IMG/VR virus record: IMGVR_UViG_3300024505_000641
Location: 1 to 39,876 of that record
Direction: 5' to 3' (one strand)
From: a virus
DNA: 39,876 nt
The position numbers and the translations under genes are program-made. The notes below the pieces were generated by a model. The model had not been told where the DNA came from, made no database searches, and saw nothing but the letters and a program-made list of their open reading frames with translations. Shown here in pieces: positions 30,585-38,798 of this stretch. The first letter of the stretch is position 1, and each line of letters opens with the position of its first letter.

Positions 30585-33229
30585 TATTGTATTTTTATTT
30601 TTACACTTTTACCACTAACATTTACCGCTTCATTTCCTGCAATAGAAATCAATCCTAAAGAGTTATCTAATTTTTGATTCATCTTAAATGTAAGTTGATA
30701 TTCAGTTGTACCATCTAACAATTCACCGCCAGTATTTAAAGAACCTAAATTAATATAACTTCCTTTATTGTTTGCGAAATTAATTGGTGTACCTGTTGTT
30801 TTATACTTTGCTGAACTGAAACTAATAACTGAATTATCATAGTTTATCTGAAACTGCGTTCCCACAATAGAATTTGCATTTGGATTAAATTTAATTGTTG
30901 CAATTAAACTATCCCCAAAAATTTGCGAAATAATATATGCAGTTGGTTCACCATTTGATGTGCTCATTGATTTTATAGTCATTCCAAAGTTAGCACTATT
31001 GGTTGTTATACCATTTGAAGGTGGAGTTGCTGAGTGTGATAAGTTTACATCTCCTTTCCAAGTTATTGCTAAATTGTAATTATAGTTTATCTTTCCATCA
31101 ATTAAACTGAATCCATAATCTTTACCTAAATAAGATGGAAATTGCTGCCAATTAGATTTACCAATAGTTCCATAAGTTGAATCTAATATAATTTTCATCG
31201 TATTATCTAATGTGTAACTGCCAATTAAATCTTTTACACCAGTTAAATGTTGCAATAATGCAAAACAATCTTTTTCATTAAAATATCCATCATCGTTTAC
31301 ATCCGCATTTTTGAATTGAATACCATAGGTAAATTGTGTTCCACTTCCATTACCAAATATACCACCTGCTTCGGAGTATTCCTTAAATGCTAAATAAACA
31401 TCCGATACAGTTACTATACTATTATAAAGAGTTTTAAGTTGTGTAGAATCATAGTTTTGGAATACAAATTTATGTTGTTTGTATGCTCCATTTTGTGCAA
31501 ATCCTAAATTAGATGCAAATGCCCAATTATTATATCCCGCATTTCGTATATATGAATTATATGCAGAAGTTCCATCGGTAACTTTTGTAAGTGTTGATGG
31601 AACTGTATATTGTGCCCAATATGGGTCCGAAGTTGTATAGGTTACTGGTCCATCATAACAATCCAATATTTTAACTTTGGATATAGTTGATGGTTGTGTA
31701 TTTCCAAATCTAGTTAAATCAATGTAAAGAGTTGTAACACCATTTGAAATATTAACATAAGAAAATTCAGCTTGTCCAGCACTTATAGTTGCTTTATAAG
31801 ATGATGGTTCGGATACAAATTGATAACTCAATCCCCACGCTCCCCAACTATCTGATGTTACTCCGTTTTGTGTTGTTGATGGATAATCATTTAATCCTTC
31901 AACTATTTTAATATAAACTTCTTTTGTCTGCCCAGCAGTTACTATTCCAGCATGCACCGCTGCTTTTGGTATATAAGAATCATTAGTGTATATATTTGTT
32001 CCCCAAATTGCACCACCACCAGTATTACCCGTTATAGTCATTTTGTATATCTTACCAATATCAGTTTCACTATATGCAGTCATATCATTTGCGGCAGCTA
32101 TTGATATTGCAGATGAATATACTTTTACAGTATCCAATTGGTCTGAAAGAGTTACTCTACCTAAACCATTTAGTGCTTTATATGTATTCGGTGTCCAATT
32201 TGATGTTGCATCATTTCTTTTGTGTACTGCTCCTAAAAATTTAGTTTCATCTACATTACCACCAAAATTAAAATTAAATAATGCTTTCAAATTTAAGTTT
32301 GGACCGTTTGTATGTGTCACACTATTGTTATAAAAATCAGTAAAAGTTTGGTCATCAGGATTACTCCAAGTTCCAAACTCAATTACATACCCACTAATAC
32401 CACCAGGAAAAGCAGTTGCTTCAGGTCCATAATCATTCCATTGTGTTCCACCATTCCATTTAGTTACAACATAATCTTCACCAGGTCCCCAGTTATTTGG
32501 TTCACCACCTGCCCAGTTATTGTATTTACCTTGCTGATTTGTTGCACCTATTCTCACAGTAGTTCCTGCTTCAGGTCCTGCATCTATTTTGAAAGTTCCT
32601 TCCGTTACATTATCAGTAAGTGCAAATATGATATTAGAACCAGGTACATTTAGATAAACAAAGTTATCTTCATCAGCGGAAGTAATTGTCATTAAATATC
32701 CTGCCTGTCCCTTAAATGTTTGTTGCGTACAATATGTTTTAAGATTATTATATCCAGTTGATGTTGTTCCACTAAATCCGGTTACACCCGTAAAACCAGA
32801 AACAGGTTTATAAAAGTGTCCGTTTATTGGTAAGTAATAATATCCCGTTGGGTTTACAGTTGCTGATACTGAAATACTAATATCGCCTGCCGTTCCAGTT
32901 GTGTTTATTTTAAGAGATGCTAAGACCGTATTGATATTAGCCATTGTTCCAGTAAATGAAATACGGGTTTTATTTCCACTCATTGTATAACCAGTTGATG
33001 CGGTTACACCTGATGTTGTTGAAAAGTAAAATGTAGTTCCGCTTGGTGCAACAGGCAAACCAACTGCACACAATAGAGTTGATGTGGCGTTAAAACCACT
33101 TAAAGTAAATCCACTTGCATCTTGTCCAGATGTGTTGACAGTAAACTCTTTAGGGTCTGGTGCATTTACCTGCTGACCAAACCCTAAAGTTGAAATGAAT
33201 AAAAATAAAAATATTAATAAGTTTCTCAT
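30584..33229 (-). CDS. Large secreted adhesin-like protein: C-type-lectin, dockerin-like and cohesin-like domains
   Basis: An 881-residue protein with a signal peptide (residues 1-18, ending G-F-G before Gln). Residues 22-125 are a beta sandwich. Residues 135-285 form a C-type-lectin-like domain: A-G-Y-L-M-T-I-T-S-A-D-E-D-N-F at 176-190, G-G-E-P-N-N at 241-246 and Q-W-N-D at 263-266, then G-Y-V-I-E-F. Residues 642-664 (A-D-V-N-D-D-G-Y-F-N-E-K-D) match a dockerin-type calcium loop, and 772-881 resemble a cohesin beta sandwich. It shares segments with the preceding 562-residue gene. It has no type IX sorting domain. A role at the infected cell surface, such as binding cells or phages, is inferred. 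Confidence 0.78.
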   Translation of the reverse strand: MRNLLIFLFLFISTLGFGQQVNAPDPKEFTVNTSGQDASGFTLSGFNATSTLLCAVGLPVAPSGTTFYFSTTSGVTASTGYTMSGNKTRISFTGTMANINTVLASLKINTTGTAGDISISVSATVNPTGYYYLPINGHFYKPVSGFTGVTGFSGTTSTGYNNLKTYCTQQTFKGQAGYLMTITSADEDNFVYLNVPGSNIIFALTDNVTEGTFKIDAGPEAGTTVRIGATNQQGKYNNWAGGEPNNWGPGEDYVVTKWNGGTQWNDYGPEATAFPGGISGYVIEFGTWSNPDDQTFTDFYNNSVTHTNGPNLNLKALFNFNFGGNVDETKFLGAVHKRNDATSNWTPNTYKALNGLGRVTLSDQLDTVKVYSSAISIAAANDMTAYSETDIGKIYKMTITGNTGGGAIWGTNIYTNDSYIPKAAVHAGIVTAGQTKEVYIKIVEGLNDYPSTTQNGVTSDSWGAWGLSYQFVSEPSSYKATISAGQAEFSYVNISNGVTTLYIDLTRFGNTQPSTISKVKILDCYDGPVTYTTSDPYWAQYTVPSTLTKVTDGTSAYNSYIRNAGYNNWAFASNLGFAQNGAYKQHKFVFQNYDSTQLKTLYNSIVTVSDVYLAFKEYSEAGGIFGNGSGTQFTYGIQFKNADVNDDGYFNEKDCFALLQHLTGVKDLIGSYTLDNTMKIILDSTYGTIGKSNWQQFPSYLGKDYGFSLIDGKINYNYNLAITWKGDVNLSHSATPPSNGITTNSANFGMTIKSMSTSNGEPTAYIISQIFGDSLIATIKFNPNANSIVGTQFQINYDNSVISFSSAKYKTTGTPINFANNKGSYINLGSLNTGGELLDGTTEYQLTFKMNQKLDNSLGLISIAGNEAVNVSGKSVKIKIQ

Positions 33230-34917
33230 TAGTTTACTACAAGTTCTATCTTCTTACCACTAGCATCTACTGCATCGGCTAATACAAAGAAGAATAAACC
33301 TGCAGTGTTGCTTAATGAAACTTTTGGTGAGAAGATTAATTTATATGGTGTTCCTACTTTAATTCTAGCTATCTTTGTTTGGTCTATTGAACCAAATGTT
33401 AATCTACCATTAGCATGCGTTGAGAAATTGGTGATTGTACTTCCAGAATCAAATATTACATTATCTAAAGTTAATTTAGTTGAATCATAGTTCATAATAA
33501 CTTGCAATCCAGCTAAACCTTCTTTTGTTAATCCAGCAGTTAATACAACTTTACCATTTTCTAAAGTAGAAGTTATATTAAGATTTGCTTGTTCTAATTT
33601 AGTTGATTCATATGCATTTGATGCGTATGAAGTCATAGCCATAGTTTTAATAGTAGCTACATCAGATGTGTTAGGATTAGCTGCGTTTGTATAGATACCA
33701 CTTGCTATTCTAGATGCAACTGTATCAGCGTGAGATGAATGTGACCAATCTAAATCACCACCCCATGCAAATACTGCATCTACAGTTTGAGCTGCTTGTG
33801 TAACTTTAACTCTATGTTTTGCAACCCCATCTAACCAGCTTTGATTTAATAATCCAGCATGCCATTTATAGTTTACAACATTATTTACCGGTGCTGCATT
33901 TGTTGGTATGTATGCTTTATCTTTTACATCAATACCCATTACATATGCAAACATATAGTATGAATCACTTTCACTAAATGTAGTTTTATCTTTTGAAATC
34001 AAACCAATTTTCTTTTCTAATACAGGTCTAGTAAAGAAATTTGCAGCTCCTGCTATATCGGTTTGAGAAACTCCTAAGAATGCTTTATAAGCATCTGATA
34101 CAGTCACAATATTATTCATAAATGATTGTTGAGTTGCTCCACCAATCCATACACCTAAACTATCACCTACTTTAACACCAGTTGTGAATATTGCTTCACC
34201 ACTACCATCTAATGCTTTACTAGCAATAGCTTGTTTTGTCCAATCTATATCACCACTACCATCGGTTTTAAGTGGCATTAATTGTGCCTGATGTTTTGTT
34301 ATATCATATCCAGATGGGAATAGAACTCTTACTTTGAAATAAGAAGTATTACCAGTTACACCAGTTATTGATAAAGGACCAGATGTTGTTTTTACATATG
34401 GAATATTATTACCTGTTAAACTATCTAATGCATATGAAAGGTCTAACTTATGAAAGTTCTCGTATGTGTTTTGGTCTTTAAGAATATACTTTTGAGTTGC
34501 TATTACACCATTTACTGATTGGTCTGCTCTTTGAACTGCTAGTTGTCCAACATTCCAATCTGCGTTTACTGCATATCCCCAAGGTGTAGAACCATATTGT
34601 GCATATAAAGAAGTATCTGCTATATTTGCGTTTGGAGTAAACTTATAGCTTGTCCAACCTGTGTAATATGTTTGTGCAGAACTACCTTGTGAGAAAGTAG
34701 TTGAAAGATAAGTTAAAGCCTTATTATTAAATTGGTATCTCAACCAAAAATAACGTGGTTTAGTTGTACCTTTATCTACCGTATAAGTTACAGTGATTGT
34801 ATCACCAACTTTATAAGGTCCTGCTGATACTGATTGGTTCACAATTATTTGTGCTTCTGCTTTAAATACGAATAGGGATATAATCAATACCCCTAAAAGT
34901 GTTATTAGTTTTTTCAT
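33229..34917 (-). CDS. Secreted cohesin-like surface protein, paralogue of the 881-residue protein
   Basis: A 562-residue protein with a signal peptide (1-22, ending A-E-A before Gln). Residues 25-125 and 440-562 both read as cohesin-like beta sandwiches (V-G-D-T-I-T-V-T-Y-T-V and, at the end, L-A-G-L-Q-V-I-M-N-Y-D-S-T-K-L-T-L-D). In between, I-V-T-V-S-D-A-Y-K-A-F at 270-280 and G-G-D-L-D-W-S-H-S at 386-394 are matched in the 881-residue protein, but the dockerin calcium loop is not obvious here. It is coupled to both neighbours: it starts 1 base after the CsgG-like gene and its stop overlaps the next ATG (TAATG). It may partner the lectin-bearing protein. Confidence 0.72.
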   Translation of the reverse strand: MKKLITLLGVLIISLFVFKAEAQIIVNQSVSAGPYKVGDTITVTYTVDKGTTKPRYFWLRYQFNNKALTYLSTTFSQGSSAQTYYTGWTSYKFTPNANIADTSLYAQYGSTPWGYAVNADWNVGQLAVQRADQSVNGVIATQKYILKDQNTYENFHKLDLSYALDSLTGNNIPYVKTTSGPLSITGVTGNTSYFKVRVLFPSGYDITKHQAQLMPLKTDGSGDIDWTKQAIASKALDGSGEAIFTTGVKVGDSLGVWIGGATQQSFMNNIVTVSDAYKAFLGVSQTDIAGAANFFTRPVLEKKIGLISKDKTTFSESDSYYMFAYVMGIDVKDKAYIPTNAAPVNNVVNYKWHAGLLNQSWLDGVAKHRVKVTQAAQTVDAVFAWGGDLDWSHSSHADTVASRIASGIYTNAANPNTSDVATIKTMAMTSYASNAYESTKLEQANLNITSTLENGKVVLTAGLTKEGLAGLQVIMNYDSTKLTLDNVIFDSGSTITNFSTHANGRLTFGSIDQTKIARIKVGTPYKLIFSPKVSLSNTAGLFFFVLADAVDASGKKIELVVN

Positions 34918-34918
34918 C

Positions 34919-35575
34919 TTACTTTGCGTTTTTACCGAATAATTTTTTGATTAAGCTATCTGAAGCTTTCTTTAGGGCGTTACTAAGTGAGGTCTGATTG
35001 AATTTACCACCCTGGTCAACAATTAACGTAGACATTGATATTTCCGATGAACCTTCTTCTACTACTACTTCTTTTTCTTTCTTTCCATCTTTATATAAAA
35101 TACCTTGCAATCTAACTACCACTTCTTCTTCCCCTTTATGGAATACTGCTATGTTAGTTTTAGTTGAAAGTACATCTAAATAAACGATATTAACTTTTAA
35201 TTTATATGGTGCATCCGGAGCTAAATCATATCCTTTTTCTTGAAGATATTCCTCTAATATGTTTTTTACTCCAAATGCTAGATTTCTATTTCCAGCCAAT
35301 TTACCAATTTTAACTTGGTTTTCTACACCCTCAACCCAAATGTGCTCTGATTCTTCGTACCAAATATTTTCTGGATTGTTTTTGAATGTACCATCTATTC
35401 TCCACATAATTTCATTAGAGATTTGAGTAGCCCATTCCTGTCTACCACTAAATTCCAAGAATATCATAAAGACTTGGAATAAGAATGCCAATCCTATAAA
35501 AAGACCAACACCCAATAAAAACATTTTGAACAATAACTCCTTAAAGTTCAAAACAGCTGATTTAATGTATTGCAT
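34919..35575 (-). CDS. CsgG-like membrane-anchored protein
   Basis: A 218-residue protein. Residues 14-42 form one long hydrophobic stretch (L-L-F-K-M-F-L-L-G-V-G-L-F-I-G-L-A-F-L), an uncleaved anchor rather than a lipobox signal. The periplasmic part matches the other CsgG-like protein of this window: N-L-A-F-G-V-K-N-I-L-E-E-Y-L-Q-E-K-G-Y, strands Y-K-L-K-V-N-I-V-Y-L-D-V and V-V-V-R-L-Q-G-I-L-Y-K-D-G-K, and a C-terminal helix with F-N-Q-T-S-L-S-N-A-L-K-K-A-S-D. CsgG forms the curli pore; similarity here is partial. It heads the operon of secreted surface proteins and follows a terminator, so it may support their export. Confidence 0.58.
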   Translation of the reverse strand: MQYIKSAVLNFKELLFKMFLLGVGLFIGLAFLFQVFMIFLEFSGRQEWATQISNEIMWRIDGTFKNNPENIWYEESEHIWVEGVENQVKIGKLAGNRNLAFGVKNILEEYLQEKGYDLAPDAPYKLKVNIVYLDVLSTKTNIAVFHKGEEEVVVRLQGILYKDGKKEKEVVVEEGSSEISMSTLIVDQGGKFNQTSLSNALKKASDSLIKKLFGKNAK

Positions 35576-35667
35576 GATTTTTCCTGCTTATTATATTAGT
35601 ATAACAAGTTATGGAACACTTCAGGAAACTTAATTAATGAAACTATTACAGAAACTAATTGGATACA

Positions 35668-35707
35668 AAATAAAAAGAGTATCCAAACATAAATATTGGA
35701 TACTCTT
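35668..35707 (-). terminator. Strong rho-independent terminator ending the sigma-factor transcript
   Basis: The coding strand AAGAGTATCCAA, loop of 9, TTGGATACTCTT then TTTATTTT gives a perfect 12-bp stem with U-tract. It lies 26 bases after the stop at 35734 and before the CsgG-like operon. The remaining 92 bases (35576-35667) upstream of that operon hold AT-rich DNA with two TAGTTTC repeats, and no promoter I can name. Confidence 0.92.
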
Positions 35708-35733
35708 AAAATAGTATTAATTCTAATGTTAAA

Positions 35734-36099
35734 TTATAGATTTCTTAATTTATAAAGGGTAGAATATATTAATTTTTCAACATTATCAATTTCATTCTGA
35801 ATCCAGCTAAATGATAATTCTTCTGATTTTCTCTCTGTTTGAACAAATTTTAATAGGTCTTCAAAATATGTTATAATGTTTTCAGGAGATGCATCGTTAT
35901 CAATTCCTTTAACTGGTTTGAATTCAATTAATCCTTTCATACCTTGATAACCCTCTACCAAACCATCTACCAATCCCACAATACCATCGTAATATGCTTC
36001 TAGAGCAAGATGTGGAGCTAATCCTTTTGGAGATACTCTTAAATGGAACACATGCGCCTGTGTTCTGCTGTGTAATAACATTGAAGCTAAATCTGTCAT
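35734..36099 (-). CDS. Dps/ferritin-like helical phage protein
   Basis: A 121-residue all-helical protein. Its pattern L-L-H-S-R-T-Q-A-H-V-F-H-L at 8-20, then A-P-H-L-A-L-E-A-Y-Y-D-G-I-V-G-L-V-D-G-L-V-E-G-Y-Q-G resembles the first helices of Dps/ferritin proteins, with His and Asp/Glu at places used for metal there. It matches a small phage family I believe is annotated as DUF5856. Ferroxidase activity is not demonstrated. It lies 18 bases after the sigma-factor gene, with the TATTTATA motif overlapping the sigma stop codon. The transcript ends at the 35668 terminator. Confidence 0.65.
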   Translation of the reverse strand: MTDLASMLLHSRTQAHVFHLRVSPKGLAPHLALEAYYDGIVGLVDGLVEGYQGMKGLIEFKPVKGIDNDASPENIITYFEDLLKFVQTERKSEELSFSWIQNEIDNVEKLIYSTLYKLRNL

Positions 36100-36117
36100 A
36101 ATATAATCCTTTATAGA

Positions 36118-36840
36118 TTATAAATATTCCTCATCCCAAAAATCGTTACTTGGAGACTTAATCATTCCGTGGTCTAAATAATCATTTAACATCTTTATCT
36201 GATGTTTTTTCATTTCATTTACCACTTTTGTAATATAATGTGTCTTGCAATCTGTCATCTCTCTAATAAGAAGATATAAGTGTTTCTTATTAAAGTTTTC
36301 TATATATCTGCTTCTTCTAAATAATTCTAAAACCGCATCTGCAATTTGTATATCTCTTTTTTTTGTAAATACTCTTGTCAGATTTTGGTCCCAATATTTT
36401 AACATTAATTCTTTGAATTCTACAAACTCATTTCCTTGCTCTACTTCTCTAAAGTCATCTTCTGGATTCCAACTTTCAGGCATTTCGGAAAGTAAGGCTG
36501 TCTTTTTGAAACGTTTGTAGTTACCATTATTTTTAAGAATTAAGTGGTTCTTCGCAACAATAGAAAAATAAGAGAATGCTTTTCCCTTACCTTCTTTAAA
36601 CATATGTATTTTTTCAATGAGAGTGGATACTACTTCCATTTGTACATCTTCCTTACTTACATCAAAGTAAGAAAACTTGAAAGTATTAAGAATATTTTCA
36701 GCTAGTTTTTCAAAAGGATATTTTATACTTTCTTCGTAAATTTTATTTCTTGATTTTGTATCTTCAGTTTTATTGTACTCTATAATGGCTTTTTCAGTAT
36801 CCATTGTAAAATACATTTTTTCTTTCTTTTTTCTAGGCAT
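36118..36840 (-). CDS. gp55-like late sigma factor
   Basis: A 240-residue protein of late-sigma size. Residues 20-105 match sigma70 region 2 as found in T4 gp55 relatives: A-I-I-E-Y-N-K-T near the start, F-E-K-L-A-E-N-I-L-N-T-F-K-F, then D-V-Q-M-E-V-V-S-T-L-I-E-K-I, then G-K-A-F-S-Y-F-S-I-V-A-K-N-H-L-I at 86-101. The rest is helical and acidic at the C-terminus, with no region 4 seen, as in gp55, which needs gp33 and the sliding clamp to fire late promoters. In this phage it would direct host RNA polymerase to late genes, perhaps through the TATTTATA motifs. It follows the membrane/coiled-coil gene by 2 bases. Confidence 0.8.
   Translation of the reverse strand: MPRKKKEKMYFTMDTEKAIIEYNKTEDTKSRNKIYEESIKYPFEKLAENILNTFKFSYFDVSKEDVQMEVVSTLIEKIHMFKEGKGKAFSYFSIVAKNHLILKNNGNYKRFKKTALLSEMPESWNPEDDFREVEQGNEFVEFKELMLKYWDQNLTRVFTKKRDIQIADAVLELFRRSRYIENFNKKHLYLLIREMTDCKTHYITKVVNEMKKHQIKMLNDYLDHGMIKSPSNDFWDEEYL
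36119..36126 (-). promoter_or_regulatory. Candidate phage promoter (TATTTATA motif) within the sigma-factor stop region
   Basis: The coding strand reads GAATATTTATAATCTATAAAGG, the motif ending 19 bases before the ATG at 36099. The TTATAA part overlaps the sigma-factor stop codon, so this copy may be constrained by coding and is weaker evidence than the gap copies. Confidence 0.35.
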
Positions 36841-36842
36841 GA

Positions 36843-37130
36843 TTAGATTTCGTTTTTGTACGTTTCAATCGTTTCCTTTAATTCGGAAAACACAGCTCCT
36901 ACCTCATCATCTGATTCAAATGAACCTTTGATATCAATCTCTCTCATTGTTTGTAGCATTGATTCTAATCTTTGTTCAGTTTGTAATTGTCTATCTTCGT
37001 AGATATCAATTACATCTCTGATTTGTTCATTTTGTTTGACAAGATTAATCCCTCTTATCAAAAGAAGGATATTGAATATTATTGAAGCTGGTAATAATAT
37101 TATTAGTAAAAACCCTATTAAATAATCCAT
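36843..37130 (-). CDS. Small membrane protein with coiled coil
   Basis: A 95-residue protein with one long N-terminal hydrophobic span (residues 3-27, L-I-G-F-L-L-I-I-L-L-P-A-S-I-I-F-N-I-L-L-L) followed by a charged coiled coil (V-K-Q-N-E-Q-I-R-D-V-I-D-I-Y-E-D-R) and an acidic end. No signal-peptidase site is evident. It precedes the sigma-factor gene by 2 bases. Small proteins of this design recur near gp55 genes in T4-like phages, but I know of no function. Confidence 0.6.
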   Translation of the reverse strand: MDYLIGFLLIILLPASIIFNILLLIRGINLVKQNEQIRDVIDIYEDRQLQTEQRLESMLQTMREIDIKGSFESDDEVGAVFSELKETIETYKNEI

Positions 37131-37180
37131 AAATTTTAATTAATATACAAATATACAACTTTTTTATCAGAATTCCAAAT

Positions 37181-37417
37181 TTAAGCTTCGCCCATTGGTC
37201 CAAAGGAGAATGGATTATTCATACCAGCTTCTTTTCTCATTTCTGAAAATTGTTTTTTAATACCTTTAATTTTTTCGGTTAATCGTGCATCTAATGCTTC
37301 ATCTTTAACAACTTCAGTTTCTACTAATTCATCTACTAATGTTTGAACTAATATTTGTAAGGTAAGAATTTGGTCTTGTTGTTTCATTACCAATTCTTTT
37401 AATTCTTTTATTTCCAT
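37181..37417 (-). CDS. Small coiled-coil protein
   Basis: A 78-residue protein. Residues 1-60 are one continuous heptad-patterned helix (L-K-E-L-V-M-K-Q-Q-D-Q-I-L-T-L-Q-I-L-V), followed by a Gly/Pro/Phe tail. It starts 1 base after the stop of the 79-residue gene. The 50 bases after it (37131-37180) hold only AT-rich DNA. Function unknown. Confidence 0.58.
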   Translation of the reverse strand: MEIKELKELVMKQQDQILTLQILVQTLVDELVETEVVKDEALDARLTEKIKGIKKQFSEMRKEAGMNNPFSFGPMGEA

Positions 37418-37418
37418 A

Positions 37419-37658
37419 TTATACTAATGAGCCGGTATAGGCGTTTTCAAATATTTGTGATAATTCTAAATCTAAATCTTTTTTATATTCTATTCCAAAA
37501 GCTTTTCTTACTGATAATGATGTGTATCCCATAGCTCCTGCCATTCTCATACACATTCTTTTGTATTCCCAAACATCCATATCGTTTGGTACTTCAAATT
37601 CTATTTTGGAAGCTTCTCTATTTTCTTTTTCTTCGATGATAAATATTAATTTTGCCAT
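37419..37658 (-). CDS. Small phage protein, unknown function
   Basis: A 79-residue protein. A beta strand (A-K-L-I-F-I-I-E-E), an acidic loop and a second strand (K-I-E-F-E-V-P) are followed by a helix W-E-Y-K-R-M-C-M-R-M-A-G-A-M-G-Y, unusually rich in Met. It sits between the 191-residue gene and the coiled-coil gene with gaps of 9 and 1 bases. No family recognised. Confidence 0.58.
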   Translation of the reverse strand: MAKLIFIIEEKENREASKIEFEVPNDMDVWEYKRMCMRMAGAMGYTSLSVRKAFGIEYKKDLDLELSQIFENAYTGSLV

Positions 37659-37667
37659 TTGTTAAAA

Positions 37668-38243
37668 TTAAATTAAGTTCCATCCTTTTTGTAGGTAAGA
37701 ATCAACCTTTTTATTTTTGACAAATTCCATTTCACCATTTGGTCCTTGCAACATTACTCTTTCATTACGGCCAGGTGTTTTATCTTTAACAACAGTTTCG
37801 GAATATTGACGAGATGGATGAGTAATATCAATACCATCAATTGCATCTAAAGCTCTTTGAACTAATACAGCTTCTAATAAACCAGCATCTCCAAAAAACT
37901 CATCAGCATCTTTCCAATCTTGTTTATCGGATTTAAATTCAACTTTACCTAAATTATCAGTTTCTAATACAAACCAAGGATAACGTACAGTTTTACGAAC
38001 TTTATTTTCTTTGTAAGTATCTTTTTCAAAGTAAACCAAAGGTTTATCTGATTTTGATATTGGTTTTGGATTAACTAAAATTAATTGGTCTTCTATATTA
38101 CCTAAACGAATACTAATAATTCTTTTATCCATATCAATATCCGCAGCATTAAAAACAAATCCATCTAATTTAGATATTTTATTTTTGTAATCCTCAAGAT
38201 CTTGCTGAGTTATTGGTGTTTCATTAATTTTTTGTACTTTCAT
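37668..38243 (-). CDS. Phage protein of unknown function
   Basis: A 191-residue mixed alpha/beta protein. Residues 25-80 are beta-rich (F-V-F-N-A-A-D-I-D-M-D-K-R-I-I-S-I-R-L-G). The C-terminal half contains W-F-V-L-E-T-D, then L-L-E-A-V-L-V-Q-R-A-L-D-A-I-D-G-I-D-I-T-H-P-S-R, then G-R-N-E-R-V-M-L-Q-G-P-N-G-E-M-E-F-V-K and Y-L-Q-K-G-W-N-L-I. I recall similar uncharacterised proteins in T4-like phages. The first 20 bases overlap the end of the small gene at 38224-38412. Confidence 0.6.
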   Translation of the reverse strand: MKVQKINETPITQQDLEDYKNKISKLDGFVFNAADIDMDKRIISIRLGNIEDQLILVNPKPISKSDKPLVYFEKDTYKENKVRKTVRYPWFVLETDNLGKVEFKSDKQDWKDADEFFGDAGLLEAVLVQRALDAIDGIDITHPSRQYSETVVKDKTPGRNERVMLQGPNGEMEFVKNKKVDSYLQKGWNLI

Positions 38244-38412
38244 TTTGTTTATTTTTATATTCTTTAATTTTTTCTTCTATATAATCTATTGAACCTTCAT
38301 GCTCAGATTGATACCCCATATAACCCATATAGAATATTATATTTTCTGGATGTTCTTCTAGTTCTTTTTTTATTTCTTCTACACTTCGTAGATGTTTTGT
38401 TATCTTTGTCAT
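38224..38412 (-). CDS. Small acidic/helical protein, unknown function
   Basis: A 62-residue charged protein with a helix (V-E-E-I-K-K-E-L-E-E), an aromatic/Gly strand (I-I-F-Y-M-G-Y-M-G-Y) and a second Lys/Glu helix. It overlaps the cupin stop by one base at its start (TAATG) and the next gene by 20 bases at its end. No family recognised; coding status is supported by the tight packing. Confidence 0.52.
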   Translation of the reverse strand: MTKITKHLRSVEEIKKELEEHPENIIFYMGYMGYQSEHEGSIDYIEEKIKEYKNKQNESTKN

Positions 38413-38798
38413 TATTCTAAATCGCTTGGTTGGTTTCTATATATTCGGTAACTATCTTCATCAAAGTGCTGAGTACTAACCTCAAATATTGTAGCTCCAT
38501 CGGTTAATGCTGTAAGTTGATGTGGTAATCCTTTTTTAATTTCAATTACATCACCCTTTTGAATTTGAGTATATAATCTTTCTCCGTTTTCAGTATCAAT
38601 CCAATCAAATTGAAATGCTCCTTCTTGTACATACCAGGTTTCATCTTTAATCATATGATAGTGCATTGAAAACTTGTCTCCACTTTTATTGAACACTAAT
38701 AATTTTCCACAATAATCTGTATTGTTGTGAATCCATAATTCATATCCCCACTTTTTATCAACTCTTTTGGGATGTTGTATTTTTACATCAAAAATCAT
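38412..38798 (-). CDS. Cupin-fold protein
   Basis: A 128-residue single-domain cupin. The metal-binding motif is S-M-H-Y-H-M at 44-49 (H46, H48) with E53 and the partner H93 in L-P-H-Q-L. The opening K-W-G-Y-E-L-W-I-H-N and Y-C-G-K-L-L-V-F resemble the cupin domain of type II mannose-6-phosphate isomerases and related sugar-nucleotide enzymes. No isomerase-specific residues can be fixed, so the substrate is open. It overlaps the 2OG oxygenase gene by 4 bases (ATGA), suggesting joint function in modifying a small molecule or glycan. Confidence 0.72.
   Translation of the reverse strand: MIFDVKIQHPKRVDKKWGYELWIHNNTDYCGKLLVFNKSGDKFSMHYHMIKDETWYVQEGAFQFDWIDTENGERLYTQIQKGDVIEIKKGLPHQLTALTDGATIFEVSTQHFDEDSYRIYRNQPSDLE

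Noticed and set aside
30584-33229. Diversity-generating retroelement, suggested by the C-type-lectin domain
   Set aside because: The lectin domain is internal rather than C-terminal, and no reverse transcriptase or template repeat is visible in the window.
30584-34917. Cellulosome-type scaffold
   Set aside because: Cohesin- and dockerin-like segments occur, but there are no enzyme modules or repeated cohesins; a surface adhesin is a simpler reading.
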